Translations under genes and position numbers: made by a program
Shown: one piece after another, positions 53,839-63,607 of the stretch
Position numbering within the stretch: position 1 is the stretch's first letter
Layout of the letters: every line of letters begins with the position of its first letter
The notes under the pieces: generated by a model
Databases searched by the model: none
Told to the model about the DNA's origin: nothing
Seen by the model: the letters and a program-made list of their open reading frames with translations, nothing else
Origin: Streptomyces sp. A1277
Lineage (GTDB): Bacteria > Actinomycetota > Actinomycetes > Streptomycetales > Streptomycetaceae
Assembly (NCBI RefSeq): GCF_004795015.1
Contig: NZ_SSBI01000019.1
Coordinates: forward strand, 1 to 64,000
DNA length: 64,000 bases
Direction: 5' to 3'

Positions 53839-56800
53839 ATGAACGCCCGGAAAATTCCGACCGCACTGTCGGACCCGTGTGCGATGCTCGGCCACGTGGA
53901 GACCAGGTCAGTCAGCCCCGTGTTCGTCGGCCGCACCGGCGAACTCACCTCGCTCACCGGCGCGCTCACCCGCGCCACCGCCGAACCCTCCGGTGCCGCC
54001 GGAGGGTTCGGCGGCGAACCGCAGGCCCTGCTCATCGGCGGCGAGGCGGGGGTCGGCAAGACCCGCCTGGTCGAGGAGTTCCTCGCCGTGGCGGTCCGCC
54101 GCGAAGCCGTCGTCGCCGTCGGCGGCTGCGTCGAGATCGGCGCCGACGGCCTGCCGTACGCCCCCTTCTCCACCGCCCTGCGCGCCCTGCTCCGCGCCCT
54201 GCCCGACGAGATGGCCACCGCCTGCGCCGGCCAGGAGGGCGAGCTGGCCCGCCTCCTGCCCGAGCTCGGCGAGCCGGGCCAGGGCAGCTTCGACGAGCAC
54301 GGCACCGCCCGCCTCTTCGAGCTCACCGTCCGGCTGCTGGAGCGCATCTCGGCGGACCGGGCCGTCGTGCTCGTCCTGGAGGACCTGCACTGGGCCGACT
54401 CCTCCACCCGCCACCTCCTCGCCTACCTCTTCCGCACGCTGCGCAGCGGCCGCCTCGTCGTCGTCGGCACCTACCGCGCCGACGACATCCACCGCCGCCA
54501 CCCGCTGCGCCCCCTCCTCGCCGAACTGGACCGGCTGCGCACCGTCCGCCGCATCGAGCTGTCCCGGTTCACCCGGTCCGAGGTCCGCCGCCAGCTCGCC
54601 GGCATTCTCGCCGGCACCCCCGAACCGGCCCTCGTGGACGAGATATTCGAGCGCTCCGACGGCAACGCCTTCTTCGTCGAGGAGCTGGCCTGCACCCTGG
54701 AGTGCGGTGACGGCGCCGGCCTGCCCGACTCGCTGCGCGACCTCCTCCTCGTCCGCGTCGAGGCCCTGTCCGACGACGCCCAGAAGATCGCCCGGATCGT
54801 CGCCGAGGGCGGCTCCGCCGTCGAGTACGAACTGCTCGCCGCCGTAGCCGGCCTCGCCGAGGACGACCTCATCGAGGCCCTGCGCACCGCAGTCGGCGCC
54901 AACCTGCTGCTCACCACCCCCGAGGGCGACGGCTACCGCTTCCGCCACTCCCTGGTCCGCGAGGCCGTCAGCGACGACCTGCTCCCCGGCGAGCGCTCAC
55001 GGCTCAACCGCCGCTACGCCGAGGCCCTGGAGGCCGACCCGGGCCTCGTCTGCGACGGGGAGCGCGCCACCCGCCTGGCCAGCTACTGGTACGGGGCGCA
55101 CGACCCGGCCAAGGCCCTGCCCGCCGTCCTCAGGGCATCCGTCGAAGCCCGCCACCGCAACGCCTACGCCGAACAACTGCGCCTGCTGGAACGGGCGCTG
55201 GAGCTGTGGGACGACGCACCCGAAGCCGTACGCGCCACCCTGCGCCCCATCGACTACGCCGAGGTCTACCCCGCCTGCGGGCGGGACGGCACCACCCCGC
55301 TGAGCTATCTCGACCTGATGGCCGAGGCCACCGTCGCCGCCCGCCTCGGCGGTGAGCGCGAGCGGGCCTTCGCCATCTGCAAGAAGGCGCTGCGCATCCT
55401 GGAGGGCGAGGACGACGCCCTGCGCGCCGCCTGGTTCTGGGTGCAGCGCTCCCGCCTGGTCCAGGACCTCACCCGCGGCGACGGCTGGGAGGAGCTGGCC
55501 ACGGCCGAGCGGCTGGTCCGGGGCCTGCCGCCGTCCGCGGTGCACGCGGACGTCCTGATGATGGTGGCCGGCTGGGGCGCCCTGCACCGCCCGGGCGCCG
55601 ACACCCTGGCCGCCGCCGAACGGGCCGTGGAGTACGCGCAACTGGTCGGCGACGAGTACATCGAGCTGCACGCCCGGCTCACCCGCGGCTGGCTCAACGC
55701 GGACGCCGGAGCCGTGGACGAGGGCATCGCCGAGATGTACGCCGTCCGCGACCGGGCCGACGAGCTGGGCCTCATCGACATCATGGGCCGCGCCAGCATC
55801 AACCTCCCCTCTACCCTGGAAGCCATGGGCCGCTCCCTCGAAGCGGTCACCGCCGCGGACCACGGCATCGGGATCTGCCACGAGCACGGCGTCGCCGACA
55901 TCGAGGCATGGGTCCGCACCAACCAGGCGATGTCCCTGTTCTCGCTGGGGCGCTGGGACGAGTCGGAGGCCACCACCGAGGCGGCCGCCCGCAAGTCGCT
56001 GTCGCGTAAGTCGCAGGGGCTCGTCGCGGCCCGGCGTACCGAAGTGGCCCTCGCGCGCGGCGACCTCGCCGAGGCCGAGCGCCAACTCGTGCTGACCCGC
56101 CGGTGCTTCGGCTCCAGTGATCCGCAGCCGCAGCACTTCCTCAACCCCGTCCGGCACGCCATCCAGCTCGCCGTGCGGCAGGGGCGCCTCCCCGAGGCCC
56201 GCGCCGCCTTCGAGGCCCAGGCCGCCGAGGGCTTTCCCACCGGGACCCAGCGGTACGCCTTCCCGATGCTGCACGTCGTCGCGGCGGCGGAGGCCGACGC
56301 CCGGGGGCTGCCCGCCACCGAACCGGACCGGCCCGCCATCCTCGACCTGGTCCGCACCCACCTCAAGGGGCTGCCGGCCCTCGTCCCGGTGTGGGCCGCC
56401 CACGTGCTCCTGATCGAGGCGGAGCTGGCCAGGGCCGAGGGGACCGACACCCCCGACCACTGGGCCGGCGCCGCCCGGGCCTTCACCCCGCTGCACCGCC
56501 CGTACGAGCTGGCGCAGATCCGCCACCGCTGGGCGGAGGCCCTGCTCGTCGCCTCAGGCGGCCGGGCCGCGGCCACCGGCCTGCTGCGCGAGGCCCACGG
56601 CACCGCCGTACGCCTCGGGGCCCGCCCGCTCACCGAGACCATCGAACTGCTGGCCGGCCGCGCCCGCATCACCCTCGCCGGCACCGGGGACGCGGCAGCC
56701 GAGGAGGTGCCCGCGGCGGTCGTCGTCCCGGACGAGGCCGGCGCCGGCGAGCCGTCCCCGGTCCGGGACCCCTCCGAGGAGCAGCTGCGGGCCGCGGCCG

Positions 56801-57024
56801 CCGCCGTGGAGTCCTTCGGCCTGACCCGGCGCGAGCAGGACGTGCACCGGCTGGTCGCGGCGGGCCTCACCAACCGCCGCATCGCCGAGGAGCTGTACAT
56901 CTCGCCGAAGACCGCGAGCGTCCACGTCTCCAACATCCTGGCCAAGCTGGGCGTGACCGGCCGCGGCGAGGCGGCCGCCCTGGCCCACCGGCTGCGCCTG
57001 TACCCCGTGCCGGAGAATCCGTGA
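53839..57024 (+). CDS. large ATP-binding LuxR-family (LAL/MalT-type) regulator
   Basis: A 1061-residue transcription activator of the LAL class. The N-terminal AAA/STAND ATPase has Walker A GGEAGVGKTRLVEEF (about residues 72-86) and Walker B VVLVLEDLHWAD. The middle is a long helical region like TPR repeats, which would sense a signal. The last ~65 residues are a LuxR helix-turn-helix (LTRREQDVHRLVAAGLTNRR, then SPKTASVHVSNIL). Such regulators are common in antibiotic and sugar-use clusters; the target is unknown here, though the convergent sugar dehydrogenase gene is adjacent. The start is unsure: ATG 53839, ATG 53884 and GTG 53896 are all possible and none has a strong ribosome binding site. 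Confidence 0.88.
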   Translation: MNARKIPTALSDPCAMLGHVETRSVSPVFVGRTGELTSLTGALTRATAEPSGAAGGFGGEPQALLIGGEAGVGKTRLVEEFLAVAVRREAVVAVGGCVEIGADGLPYAPFSTALRALLRALPDEMATACAGQEGELARLLPELGEPGQGSFDEHGTARLFELTVRLLERISADRAVVLVLEDLHWADSSTRHLLAYLFRTLRSGRLVVVGTYRADDIHRRHPLRPLLAELDRLRTVRRIELSRFTRSEVRRQLAGILAGTPEPALVDEIFERSDGNAFFVEELACTLECGDGAGLPDSLRDLLLVRVEALSDDAQKIARIVAEGGSAVEYELLAAVAGLAEDDLIEALRTAVGANLLLTTPEGDGYRFRHSLVREAVSDDLLPGERSRLNRRYAEALEADPGLVCDGERATRLASYWYGAHDPAKALPAVLRASVEARHRNAYAEQLRLLERALELWDDAPEAVRATLRPIDYAEVYPACGRDGTTPLSYLDLMAEATVAARLGGERERAFAICKKALRILEGEDDALRAAWFWVQRSRLVQDLTRGDGWEELATAERLVRGLPPSAVHADVLMMVAGWGALHRPGADTLAAAERAVEYAQLVGDEYIELHARLTRGWLNADAGAVDEGIAEMYAVRDRADELGLIDIMGRASINLPSTLEAMGRSLEAVTAADHGIGICHEHGVADIEAWVRTNQAMSLFSLGRWDESEATTEAAARKSLSRKSQGLVAARRTEVALARGDLAEAERQLVLTRRCFGSSDPQPQHFLNPVRHAIQLAVRQGRLPEARAAFEAQAAEGFPTGTQRYAFPMLHVVAAAEADARGLPATEPDRPAILDLVRTHLKGLPALVPVWAAHVLLIEAELARAEGTDTPDHWAGAARAFTPLHRPYELAQIRHRWAEALLVASGGRAAATGLLREAHGTAVRLGARPLTETIELLAGRARITLAGTGDAAAEEVPAAVVVPDEAGAGEPSPVRDPSEEQLRAAAAAVESFGLTRREQDVHRLVAAGLTNRRIAEELYISPKTASVHVSNILAKLGVTGRGEAAALAHRLRLYPVPENP

Positions 57025-57042
57025 GACGGCCGCGGTGGGGCC

Positions 57043-58308
57043 TCACTCCACCTTGAGCAGCAGGATCTTGTCGTCGCCGGACTTCGGGGTGCCCCGGCCG
57101 TCCGTCTCGCTCGTGACGAGCCAGAGCTTGTCGCCGCCCGCCGCGAGAACCGTGCGCAGCCGCCCGTACTCGCCCTTCAGGAACGCCTGCGGGTCCGCCA
57201 TGGGCTCCTTGGCCGCCCCGTCCTCACGGGACAGCGGAATCCGCCACAGCCGCTCGCCGCGCAGCCCGGCCATCCAGATCGAGCCCTTGGCGTAGGCGAT
57301 GCCGCTCGGTGACGCCTCGGAGGTCTTCCACTGCGCGACCGGGTCGTGGAAGCCCTTCTTGTGCGCGGTGCCCTCGACGTCGGGCCAGCCGTAGTTGCCG
57401 CCCGGCTCGATCAGGTTCAGCTCGTCCCAGGTGTCCTGGCCGAACTCCGAGGCCCACAGCCGCTTGTCCGCGTCCCAGGCGAGGCCCTGCACGTTGCGGT
57501 GCCCGTACGAATACACCACGGAGTCCGCCTCCGGATTGCCGTGCAGCGGCTCGCCGTCGGGCGTCATCCGCAGGATCTTGCCGGCCAGGGACTTCTCGTC
57601 CTGGGCGCGCCCGTCGTCGCCCGTCTCGCCCGTGCCCGCGTACAGCATGTGGTCGGGACCGAACGCGATCCGGCCGCCGTTGTGGATCATGCCCTTGGGG
57701 ATGCCGCGCAGGATGGTGTCCGGGGCGCCGAGCCGCTGGCCGGGCGTGGAGCCGTTCTCGTCGTAGAGCATGCGGGCGATGCGGTTGTCCGACGCGGTGG
57801 TGAAGTACGCGTACACCAGGTGGTCGGTGCCGAAGTCCGGCGAGACGGCGATGCCCAGCAGCCCGCCCTCGCCGGCCGGGGCCACGCCGGGGACGGTGCC
57901 GAGCAGGGTCTTCTTGCCGCTCTTCGCGTCGATCCGGGTGATCGTCCCCTTGTCCCGGGAACCCACCAGGAGGTCCCCGCCGGGCAGCTCCGCGAGGCCC
58001 CACGGAGACTTCAGCCCCTCGGTGAGCGTCGAGACCACCGACACCGAGCCCTTGGCGGGCGGCAGATCGACCGGGGGACGCGAGGCGGACGGCGACGGCG
58101 AGGCGGACTTCCCGGGCGAGGCCGAGGACGAGCCGGCCGGTGAACTCGCGCCCTGGCCCGCCGAACTCTCCACGCCCTCCTGCGAGGTGCACCCCGCCGC
58201 GAGCAGCAGGGCGCCGGCCGCCAGCACGGCCACCGCGCCCCGCCGCGCCCCGCGACCGCTCCCGCCGGGCCCCGTAGGCCCCACCGGGTCCTGCACTGAT
58301 CCGAACAC
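57043..58308 (-). CDS. PQQ-type soluble aldose sugar dehydrogenase-like lipoprotein
   Basis: A 421-residue exported lipoprotein. The signal peptide ends in lipobox LAAGC (about residue 40), followed by a Ser/Pro-rich spacer and a six-bladed propeller of the GSDH/YliI type (SPWGLAELPGGDLLVGSRD, GEGGLLGIAVSPDFG, GGRIAFGPDHMLYAGTG, YSYGHRNVQGLAWD). Relatives bind PQQ and calcium and oxidise aldoses outside the membrane. The catalytic His is probably the one in the MIHNGG or YGHRN segment. GTG at 58308 is chosen because GAAGGGA lies upstream and a longer form has no signal-peptide logic. It is 18 bp from the convergent LAL gene. Confidence 0.88.
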   Translation of the reverse strand: MFGSVQDPVGPTGPGGSGRGARRGAVAVLAAGALLLAAGCTSQEGVESSAGQGASSPAGSSSASPGKSASPSPSASRPPVDLPPAKGSVSVVSTLTEGLKSPWGLAELPGGDLLVGSRDKGTITRIDAKSGKKTLLGTVPGVAPAGEGGLLGIAVSPDFGTDHLVYAYFTTASDNRIARMLYDENGSTPGQRLGAPDTILRGIPKGMIHNGGRIAFGPDHMLYAGTGETGDDGRAQDEKSLAGKILRMTPDGEPLHGNPEADSVVYSYGHRNVQGLAWDADKRLWASEFGQDTWDELNLIEPGGNYGWPDVEGTAHKKGFHDPVAQWKTSEASPSGIAYAKGSIWMAGLRGERLWRIPLSREDGAAKEPMADPQAFLKGEYGRLRTVLAAGGDKLWLVTSETDGRGTPKSGDDKILLLKVE

Positions 58309-58416
58309 CGCACCGATCCCTTCGACGGCCGCTTGTACCTCGTTCTTACACTGCGGCCGCGCCCCAGGTTCCCAAGCCGGCGGACTTTCCCGCTCGGCGA
58401 TCAGGGGTTCGCGCAC

Positions 58417-59409
58417 TCAGTCCCAGGACTCGCGCGCCGCCGGCAGCCGGTCGATCTCCGCCAGGTCACGCGCCGTCAGCGACAGCCCGGCCGCCCCCGC
58501 GTTCTCCACGGCCCAGTGCGCCTGCTTGGTGCCCGGCACCGGGACCACCTGGGGCCCCTGGTGCAGCACCCAGGCCAGGGCCACCTGGGCGGGCGTCGCC
58601 CCGTGCCGCTCGGCTATCCGGCGCAGCCCCACCACCACCGGCTGGTTCGCGGCCATCATCTCGGCCGTGAAGCGGGGATGCCTGGCCCGCAGGTCCTCCG
58701 GCTCGAAACCCTGCCCCGGCGTCAGCGTCCCCGTCAGGTAGCCGTTGCCCAGGGGCATCGCGGCCAGGAAGCCCACACCCCGGGCGGCGCACCACGGCAG
58801 CAGCGACTCCAGCGCCTGCGGCGACCACACCGAGAGCTCCGCCTGCACCGCGCTCACCGGGAAGACCTGCTGCACCCGCTCCAGCTGCCGGATCGTTCCG
58901 TCATGCATCCGGGCACCCGGCCGCCGCGATGCCCGCGCCCCGACCGCGCACAGCCCCAGCGCCCTGACCTTGCCCGCGCCCACCAGCTCCGCCATCGCGC
59001 CCCAGGTCTCCTCGACGGGCACCTCGGGGTCGGCCCGGTGCAGCTGGTACAGGTCGATCACATCGGTCTGCAGCCGCCTGAGCGAGGCGTCGCAGGCCCG
59101 CCGCACATAGCCGGGCCTGCCGTTGGCCACGATGTGCTGGTCTCCCACGAGCAGCCCGCACTTGGTGGAGACGAACGCCTGCGCCCGGCGCCCCTTCAAC
59201 GCCCGCCCCACCAGCAGCTCGTTGGTGAACGGGCCGTACATGTCGGCGGTGTCGAGCAGGTCGACGCCCGCGTCGAGCGCCGCGTGCACCGCCCGCAGCG
59301 CACGGTCGCCCCGCTGCCGCGAGGCGCTGTACGCCCAGCTCATCGGCATGCAGCCGAGACCGACCGCACCCACGGCGAGCGCCGCCGCACCCAGACTCCT
59401 GCGCTCCAA
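58417..59409 (-). CDS. aldo/keto reductase
   Basis: An NADPH-dependent carbonyl reductase of 330 residues. Tetrad residues are visible: Asp and Tyr in LLDTADMYGPFTNE, Lys in FVSTKCG and His in YQLHRADP. The C-terminal cofactor segment is VVPVPGTKQ. TTG at 59409 is preferred because relatives begin Met-x-x-Arg-x-Leu-Gly exactly here (LERRSLG) and GGGAGGG lies nine bases upstream; GTG at 59442 is the longer alternative. It runs in the same direction as the sugar dehydrogenase, 108 bp apart, and diverges from the 2-hydroxyacid dehydrogenase gene. Confidence 0.9.
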   Translation of the reverse strand: MERRSLGAAALAVGAVGLGCMPMSWAYSASRQRGDRALRAVHAALDAGVDLLDTADMYGPFTNELLVGRALKGRRAQAFVSTKCGLLVGDQHIVANGRPGYVRRACDASLRRLQTDVIDLYQLHRADPEVPVEETWGAMAELVGAGKVRALGLCAVGARASRRPGARMHDGTIRQLERVQQVFPVSAVQAELSVWSPQALESLLPWCAARGVGFLAAMPLGNGYLTGTLTPGQGFEPEDLRARHPRFTAEMMAANQPVVVGLRRIAERHGATPAQVALAWVLHQGPQVVPVPGTKQAHWAVENAGAAGLSLTARDLAEIDRLPAARESWD

Positions 59410-59492
59410 CTCCCCGAACCCTCCCACCGCCTCGCACCGCACCCCCAAAACTAACCTCTGCGCCCCGCCGGGCTTCGCATAGCCTCCTGACC

Positions 59493-60455
59493 ATGACTTC
59501 CACCACGCATTCCGCCCCCGCCCCCGCCGTCTGGATGCCGTTCGCGGCCGATGAGATCGAGGGGCTTCCCGAGGGGCTGACGTACCACTTCTGGGACGGC
59601 TCGCAGGAGTTCCCCGCCGACCCCGCCGACTGCGCCTACTACGTCGTCCCCTACATGAAGGGCCTGGAGGTCGCGGTCCGGCCGCTCGCGCGGATGAGCG
59701 GGGTGCAGGTCGTGCAGACCCTGTCGGCGGGCATCGACCACGTCGAGCCGGGTCTCGCCGGACTGCCCGCCGGGGTACGGCTGTGCAACGCCAAGGGCGT
59801 CCACGAGGCGTCCACCGCCGAGCTGACCCTCGCGCTGATCCTGGCCTCGCTGCGCGGCTTCCCCGGCTTCGTGCACGGCCAGGACGAGGAGGAGTGGCGG
59901 TCCGGCTTCTACCCGGCGCTCGCCGACAAGTCCGTGCTGATCGTGGGCTACGGATCGATCGGCTCGGCCATCGAGGACCGGCTCGCGCCGTTCGAGTGCG
60001 CGCGGGTCGCACGCGTCGCGCGCTCCGCACGGACAACCGCACGCGGACCCGTACACACGCTCGACGACCTGCCCGCACTGCTGCCCGAGGCCGACATCGT
60101 CGTTCTGTCCACCCCGCTGAACCCCTCCACGCAGGGGCTGGTGGACGCGAAGTTCCTCGCCGCGATGCGGGACGGGGCGCTCCTGGTCAACGTCGCCCGG
60201 GGCCCGGTCGTCAACACCGAGGCCCTGCTGTCCGAACTCGAGTCCGGCCGGCTGCACGCCGCCCTCGACGTCACCGACCCGGAACCGCTGCCGTCCGGCC
60301 ACCCCCTCTGGCATGCTCCCCACGTCCTCATCACCCCGCACGTCGGCGGCAGCACCTCCGCGTTCCTGCCGCGCGCCAAGCGGCTGATCGCCGGACAGCT
60401 CACCCGGTTCGCCGCGGGCGAGCCGCTGGACAACGTCGTACGCACCACCGGCTGA
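59493..60455 (+). CDS. D-isomer 2-hydroxyacid dehydrogenase
   Basis: A 320-residue NAD(P)-dependent dehydrogenase. Rossmann motif VGYGSIGSAIE lies near residue 153. The catalytic Arg is in NVARGPVV, the Glu in DVTDPEPLP and the His in ITPHVGG. In the second Rossmann strand ARVARVARSARTT has several arginines, which favours NADP. Substrate unknown (glyoxylate/hydroxypyruvate or a phosphonate analogue are family options). Transcribed towards the GGDEF gene. Confidence 0.9.
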   Translation: MTSTTHSAPAPAVWMPFAADEIEGLPEGLTYHFWDGSQEFPADPADCAYYVVPYMKGLEVAVRPLARMSGVQVVQTLSAGIDHVEPGLAGLPAGVRLCNAKGVHEASTAELTLALILASLRGFPGFVHGQDEEEWRSGFYPALADKSVLIVGYGSIGSAIEDRLAPFECARVARVARSARTTARGPVHTLDDLPALLPEADIVVLSTPLNPSTQGLVDAKFLAAMRDGALLVNVARGPVVNTEALLSELESGRLHAALDVTDPEPLPSGHPLWHAPHVLITPHVGGSTSAFLPRAKRLIAGQLTRFAAGEPLDNVVRTTG

Positions 60456-60527
60456 GCACGCACCGAGCACGTCCGGCTCCGCTCCGTGGCCACAACACCG
60501 CAGGTCGTCACGGAGAGTAGAGGAACT

Positions 60528-60737
60528 ATGTCGCTGAGTGACGAGTCTGGTGTATCGTCCCGAAAGGGGGGCCGCGCCGGGCAGGGGCGGCGCCGAGGAG
60601 CCAGCCACACGCGAGGGGGGCGACGGGCGATGGACGGCCGATGGGCGAACGATCCGACACGGCGGGGCCGGCGGCCGGCCGAGGGGCCGGTGTACCGGCG
60701 CCGCAGCCGGCCGGGCACCTCGGGGGCACCGCGGTGA
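60528..60737 (+). CDS. short Arg-rich reading frame coupled to the GGDEF gene
   Basis: A 69-codon frame beginning MSLSDESGVSSRKGG and becoming very Arg/Gly-rich. The ATG at 60528 follows AGAGGAACT, and a second start at 60630 follows GAGGGGGG. Its TGA overlaps the GTG of the GGDEF gene (GTGA at 60734-60737). It may be a real small protein or only a leader whose translation delivers ribosomes to the next start. No family recognised. Confidence 0.4.
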   Translation: MSLSDESGVSSRKGGRAGQGRRRGASHTRGGRRAMDGRWANDPTRRGRRPAEGPVYRRRSRPGTSGAPR

Positions 60738-63574
60738 GCGCCCCGGCGAGCACCCGCGGAGCGCTCCTCGCCGGGCAGTCCGGGGTGGCCCGCACATCCG
60801 CGCTGCTCCCGCAGCTCGTCCTCGGCCTGGTCTGCGGCGGATACGCGGTGGGCGCGGCCACCGGCTGGGGCTCGGCCCAGGTCGCCCTGTTCATGGGCGA
60901 CTTCGGCCTCAGCGCCGCCGCCCTGACCGCCGCCGTCTCCTGCTTCCTGTTCGCCCGCGCCGCGGACAACCGGTTCCGGCCCGCCTGGCTGCTGTTCTCG
61001 CTCTCCTCGCTGATGGCCTCGGGCGGCAACGCCGTATGGGGCTGGTACGAGTTCGTGCGCGGGGCGCCGGTGCCCAGCCCCTCGCTCGCCGACCTCTTCT
61101 ACCTCTGCTTCGCGCCGCCCGCCATCGTCGGCCTCCTCGTCCTCGCCAAGCGGCCCGTCACCAGGGCCGGCTGGGTCTGCCTGGCCCTCGACTCCTGGCT
61201 GATCGGCGGCTCGCTCCTCACGCTGTCCTGGAGCCTCGCCCTCGCCCACACCGCGCACGTCGCGGACGTGGAGGGCGACAGCGTGGCCCGCGCCGCCCTC
61301 TCGCTGGCCTACCCGCTCCTGGACATCGTGCTGGTCTCCATGGTGCTCGCGTTGCACTTCCGGCGCTCCAGCGTCAACCGCGCCGCGGTCAACACCGCCA
61401 TCGCCGCGCTCGCCCTGACCGTCCTGTGCGACGCCCTGTTCACCTCGCCGCTGCTGCGCCAGACCTACCACTCCGGCCAGTTGCTCGACGCGGGCTGGTT
61501 CGCCGGCTCGCTGCTCCTGGCCTACGCCCCCTGGGGCGCCGCGCGCGAGGCGGGCAACGCTGTCCAGGACCAGGATGCCGGCGCGCGCCCCACCAGCCGT
61601 CCCATCGCCGGCTCGCTGGCCGCGCTGACCCCGTATCTCGCCGCCGCCGTCTGCACGCTGGGCATCCTGTACAACGTCATCGAGGGCCGCCGGGTCGACC
61701 GCGTCGTGGTCTTCACCGGGTGCACGGTGGTGCTCGCCCTCGTCGTCCGGCAGGGCATCATGCTCGTCGACAACATCGCCCTCACCCAGGAACTGGCCCA
61801 GAAGGAGAACCACTTCCGCTCCCTGGTCCAGGGCTCCAGCGACGTCATCATGATCGCCGACCCCAGCGGCATCCTGCGCTACGTCAGCCCCGCGGCGGCC
61901 GGCGTCTACGGGCGCGACGCCGACGAGCTGGTCGGCACCGAGCTCTCCTCGATCATCCACCCCGACGACCTGGGCCGGGTGGTCCACGAGGTGCGGCGGT
62001 TCCTGGCCGCCCCGCCGGCCGAGGAGCCCACCACCCGCATCGAGTGCCGCTTCCGCTCCGGCTCCGGCGACTGGCTGAACGTCGAGTCCACCGTCAACCG
62101 CCACCAGGGCGGCCTGATCCTCAACAGCCGGGACGTCACCGAACGGGTCCGCCTCCAGGCCCAGTTGCAGCACAACGCCGAGCACGACCCGCTCACCGAC
62201 CTGCCCAACCGGGCGCTGTTCACCAGCCGGGTCCGCCAGGCGCTCGGCGGGCGCCGGGCCGGGGACGCGGGCACCGCCGTGCTCTTCATCGACCTGGACG
62301 GCTTCAAGGCGGCCAACGACCGGCTCGGCCACCAGGCGGGCGACGAACTCCTCATCCAGGCCGCCCGCCGCCTCCAGGACGCCGTCCGCGCCGGGGACAC
62401 CGCGGCCCGCCTCGGCGGCGACGAGTTCGCCGCGCTCATCGTCGGCGACGGCAGCCGCGAACAGGACGCCCGCGAGTTCCAGGTCCACGAGATCGCCGAC
62501 CGGCTGCGCCTCACGCTCTCCGAGCCCTACCGCATCGGGGCCGGCGAGGTCCGGGTCACCGCCTCCATCGGCGTCGCCTTCGCCGAGCCCGGCATCACCC
62601 CCAACGACCTCATGCGCAACGCGGACCTCGCCATGTACCGCGCCAAGGCGGGCGGCAAGAACCGCGTCGAGCTGTACGCCCCGCAGATGCAGGCCGACGT
62701 CGTACGCCGCTCCGAGCTTGCGACCCGGCTGCGCGGCGCCCTGCGCGACGGCGAGTTCGCGCTGCTCCACCAGCCCGTGGTGCACCTGGCCAGCGGCACC
62801 GTCGCCGCCGTCGCCGCCCAGGCCCGCTGGCGCTCCGCCCAGGGCATCCTGTTCACCCCCGCCGAGTTCCTGCGGATCGCCGAGGACAGCGACCGCACCG
62901 CCGAGCTGAGCCGCTGGATCCTCGAAGAGGCCGTCGAGCAGGCCGCCGACCGGGCCGGGGCCGGCCACCAGGTCTCCGTCGCCGTCCGCCTCCCGGCCCG
63001 CAGACTGCTCGACCGGGCGCTGCCCGCCGCCTCCGTCGAGGCGCTGCTCACGCGGTACGGCCTGCCGTCCGGGGCGCTCATGATCGAGGTCGCGGACAGC
63101 GACCCACGGGTCTCCTTCGAGGACCTGGAACAGCGCCTCGCCGCCCTGCGCCGCCTCGGCGTGCGGATCGCGCTCGACGGCTTCGGCAGCGGCTACGCCG
63201 CGATAAACGCCCTGCGCCGGCTCCCCATCGACGTGCTCAAACTGGACCGCGGCCTGGTCGAGGGCGTGGTCGAGTCCGCCCGGCTGCACAAGATCACCAG
63301 CGGGCTGCTGCGGATCGCCTGCGACCTCGGCATGCAGTCCGTGGCCGACGGCGTGGACGTGCCCGAACAGGTCCTCGCGCTGCGCGCCATGGGCTGTACG
63401 CACGGCCAGGGCATGGCCTTCTCCGGGCCGCTCGACGAATACCGGCTGCGCCGCACCCTGGCCCGCGGTACGTTCCCGGTCCCCGGCGGCGTGCCCGCGC
63501 AGCCTGCTCTGGCGGGCGGTTCGGTCCCGTCGCTCACCGGCTCACATGGTGAGACACCCGTCCCACCCACTTGA
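60734..63574 (+). CDS. membrane PAS-GGDEF protein with degenerate EAL domain
   Basis: A 946-residue protein: about ten N-terminal helices (residues 15-345), a PAS domain (about 355-480; FRSLVQGSSDVIMIADPSG), a GGDEF domain with intact GGDEF at 561-565, and a C-terminal EAL-like domain. In the EAL part the motif is AQARW instead of EALxRW, EITE is EVADSD and DDFGTGYS is DGFGSGYA, so metal binding and phosphodiesterase activity should be lost while the fold remains. It should act as a diguanylate cyclase, perhaps with the EAL as sensor. The position just upstream of ilvB matches S. coelicolor SCO5511, named CdgE in some work (memory, unverified). GTG at 60734 is chosen from the overlap with a small upstream frame. 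Confidence 0.88.
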   Translation: MSAPASTRGALLAGQSGVARTSALLPQLVLGLVCGGYAVGAATGWGSAQVALFMGDFGLSAAALTAAVSCFLFARAADNRFRPAWLLFSLSSLMASGGNAVWGWYEFVRGAPVPSPSLADLFYLCFAPPAIVGLLVLAKRPVTRAGWVCLALDSWLIGGSLLTLSWSLALAHTAHVADVEGDSVARAALSLAYPLLDIVLVSMVLALHFRRSSVNRAAVNTAIAALALTVLCDALFTSPLLRQTYHSGQLLDAGWFAGSLLLAYAPWGAAREAGNAVQDQDAGARPTSRPIAGSLAALTPYLAAAVCTLGILYNVIEGRRVDRVVVFTGCTVVLALVVRQGIMLVDNIALTQELAQKENHFRSLVQGSSDVIMIADPSGILRYVSPAAAGVYGRDADELVGTELSSIIHPDDLGRVVHEVRRFLAAPPAEEPTTRIECRFRSGSGDWLNVESTVNRHQGGLILNSRDVTERVRLQAQLQHNAEHDPLTDLPNRALFTSRVRQALGGRRAGDAGTAVLFIDLDGFKAANDRLGHQAGDELLIQAARRLQDAVRAGDTAARLGGDEFAALIVGDGSREQDAREFQVHEIADRLRLTLSEPYRIGAGEVRVTASIGVAFAEPGITPNDLMRNADLAMYRAKAGGKNRVELYAPQMQADVVRRSELATRLRGALRDGEFALLHQPVVHLASGTVAAVAAQARWRSAQGILFTPAEFLRIAEDSDRTAELSRWILEEAVEQAADRAGAGHQVSVAVRLPARRLLDRALPAASVEALLTRYGLPSGALMIEVADSDPRVSFEDLEQRLAALRRLGVRIALDGFGSGYAAINALRRLPIDVLKLDRGLVEGVVESARLHKITSGLLRIACDLGMQSVADGVDVPEQVLALRAMGCTHGQGMAFSGPLDEYRLRRTLARGTFPVPGGVPAQPALAGGSVPSLTGSHGETPVPPT

Positions 63575-63607
63575 CACTCCGCGTGCGTCGGAGAGAGGGT
63601 CAATGCC

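Noticed and set aside
59948-63403. A 1151-residue open frame on the minus strand
   Set aside because: It mirrors the hydroxyacid dehydrogenase and GGDEF-EAL genes and has no recognisable domains.
60538-63552. A 1004-residue plus-strand frame overlapping the GGDEF gene
   Set aside because: Arg/Pro-rich shadow of the true gene; the other frame has clear PAS and GGDEF motifs.
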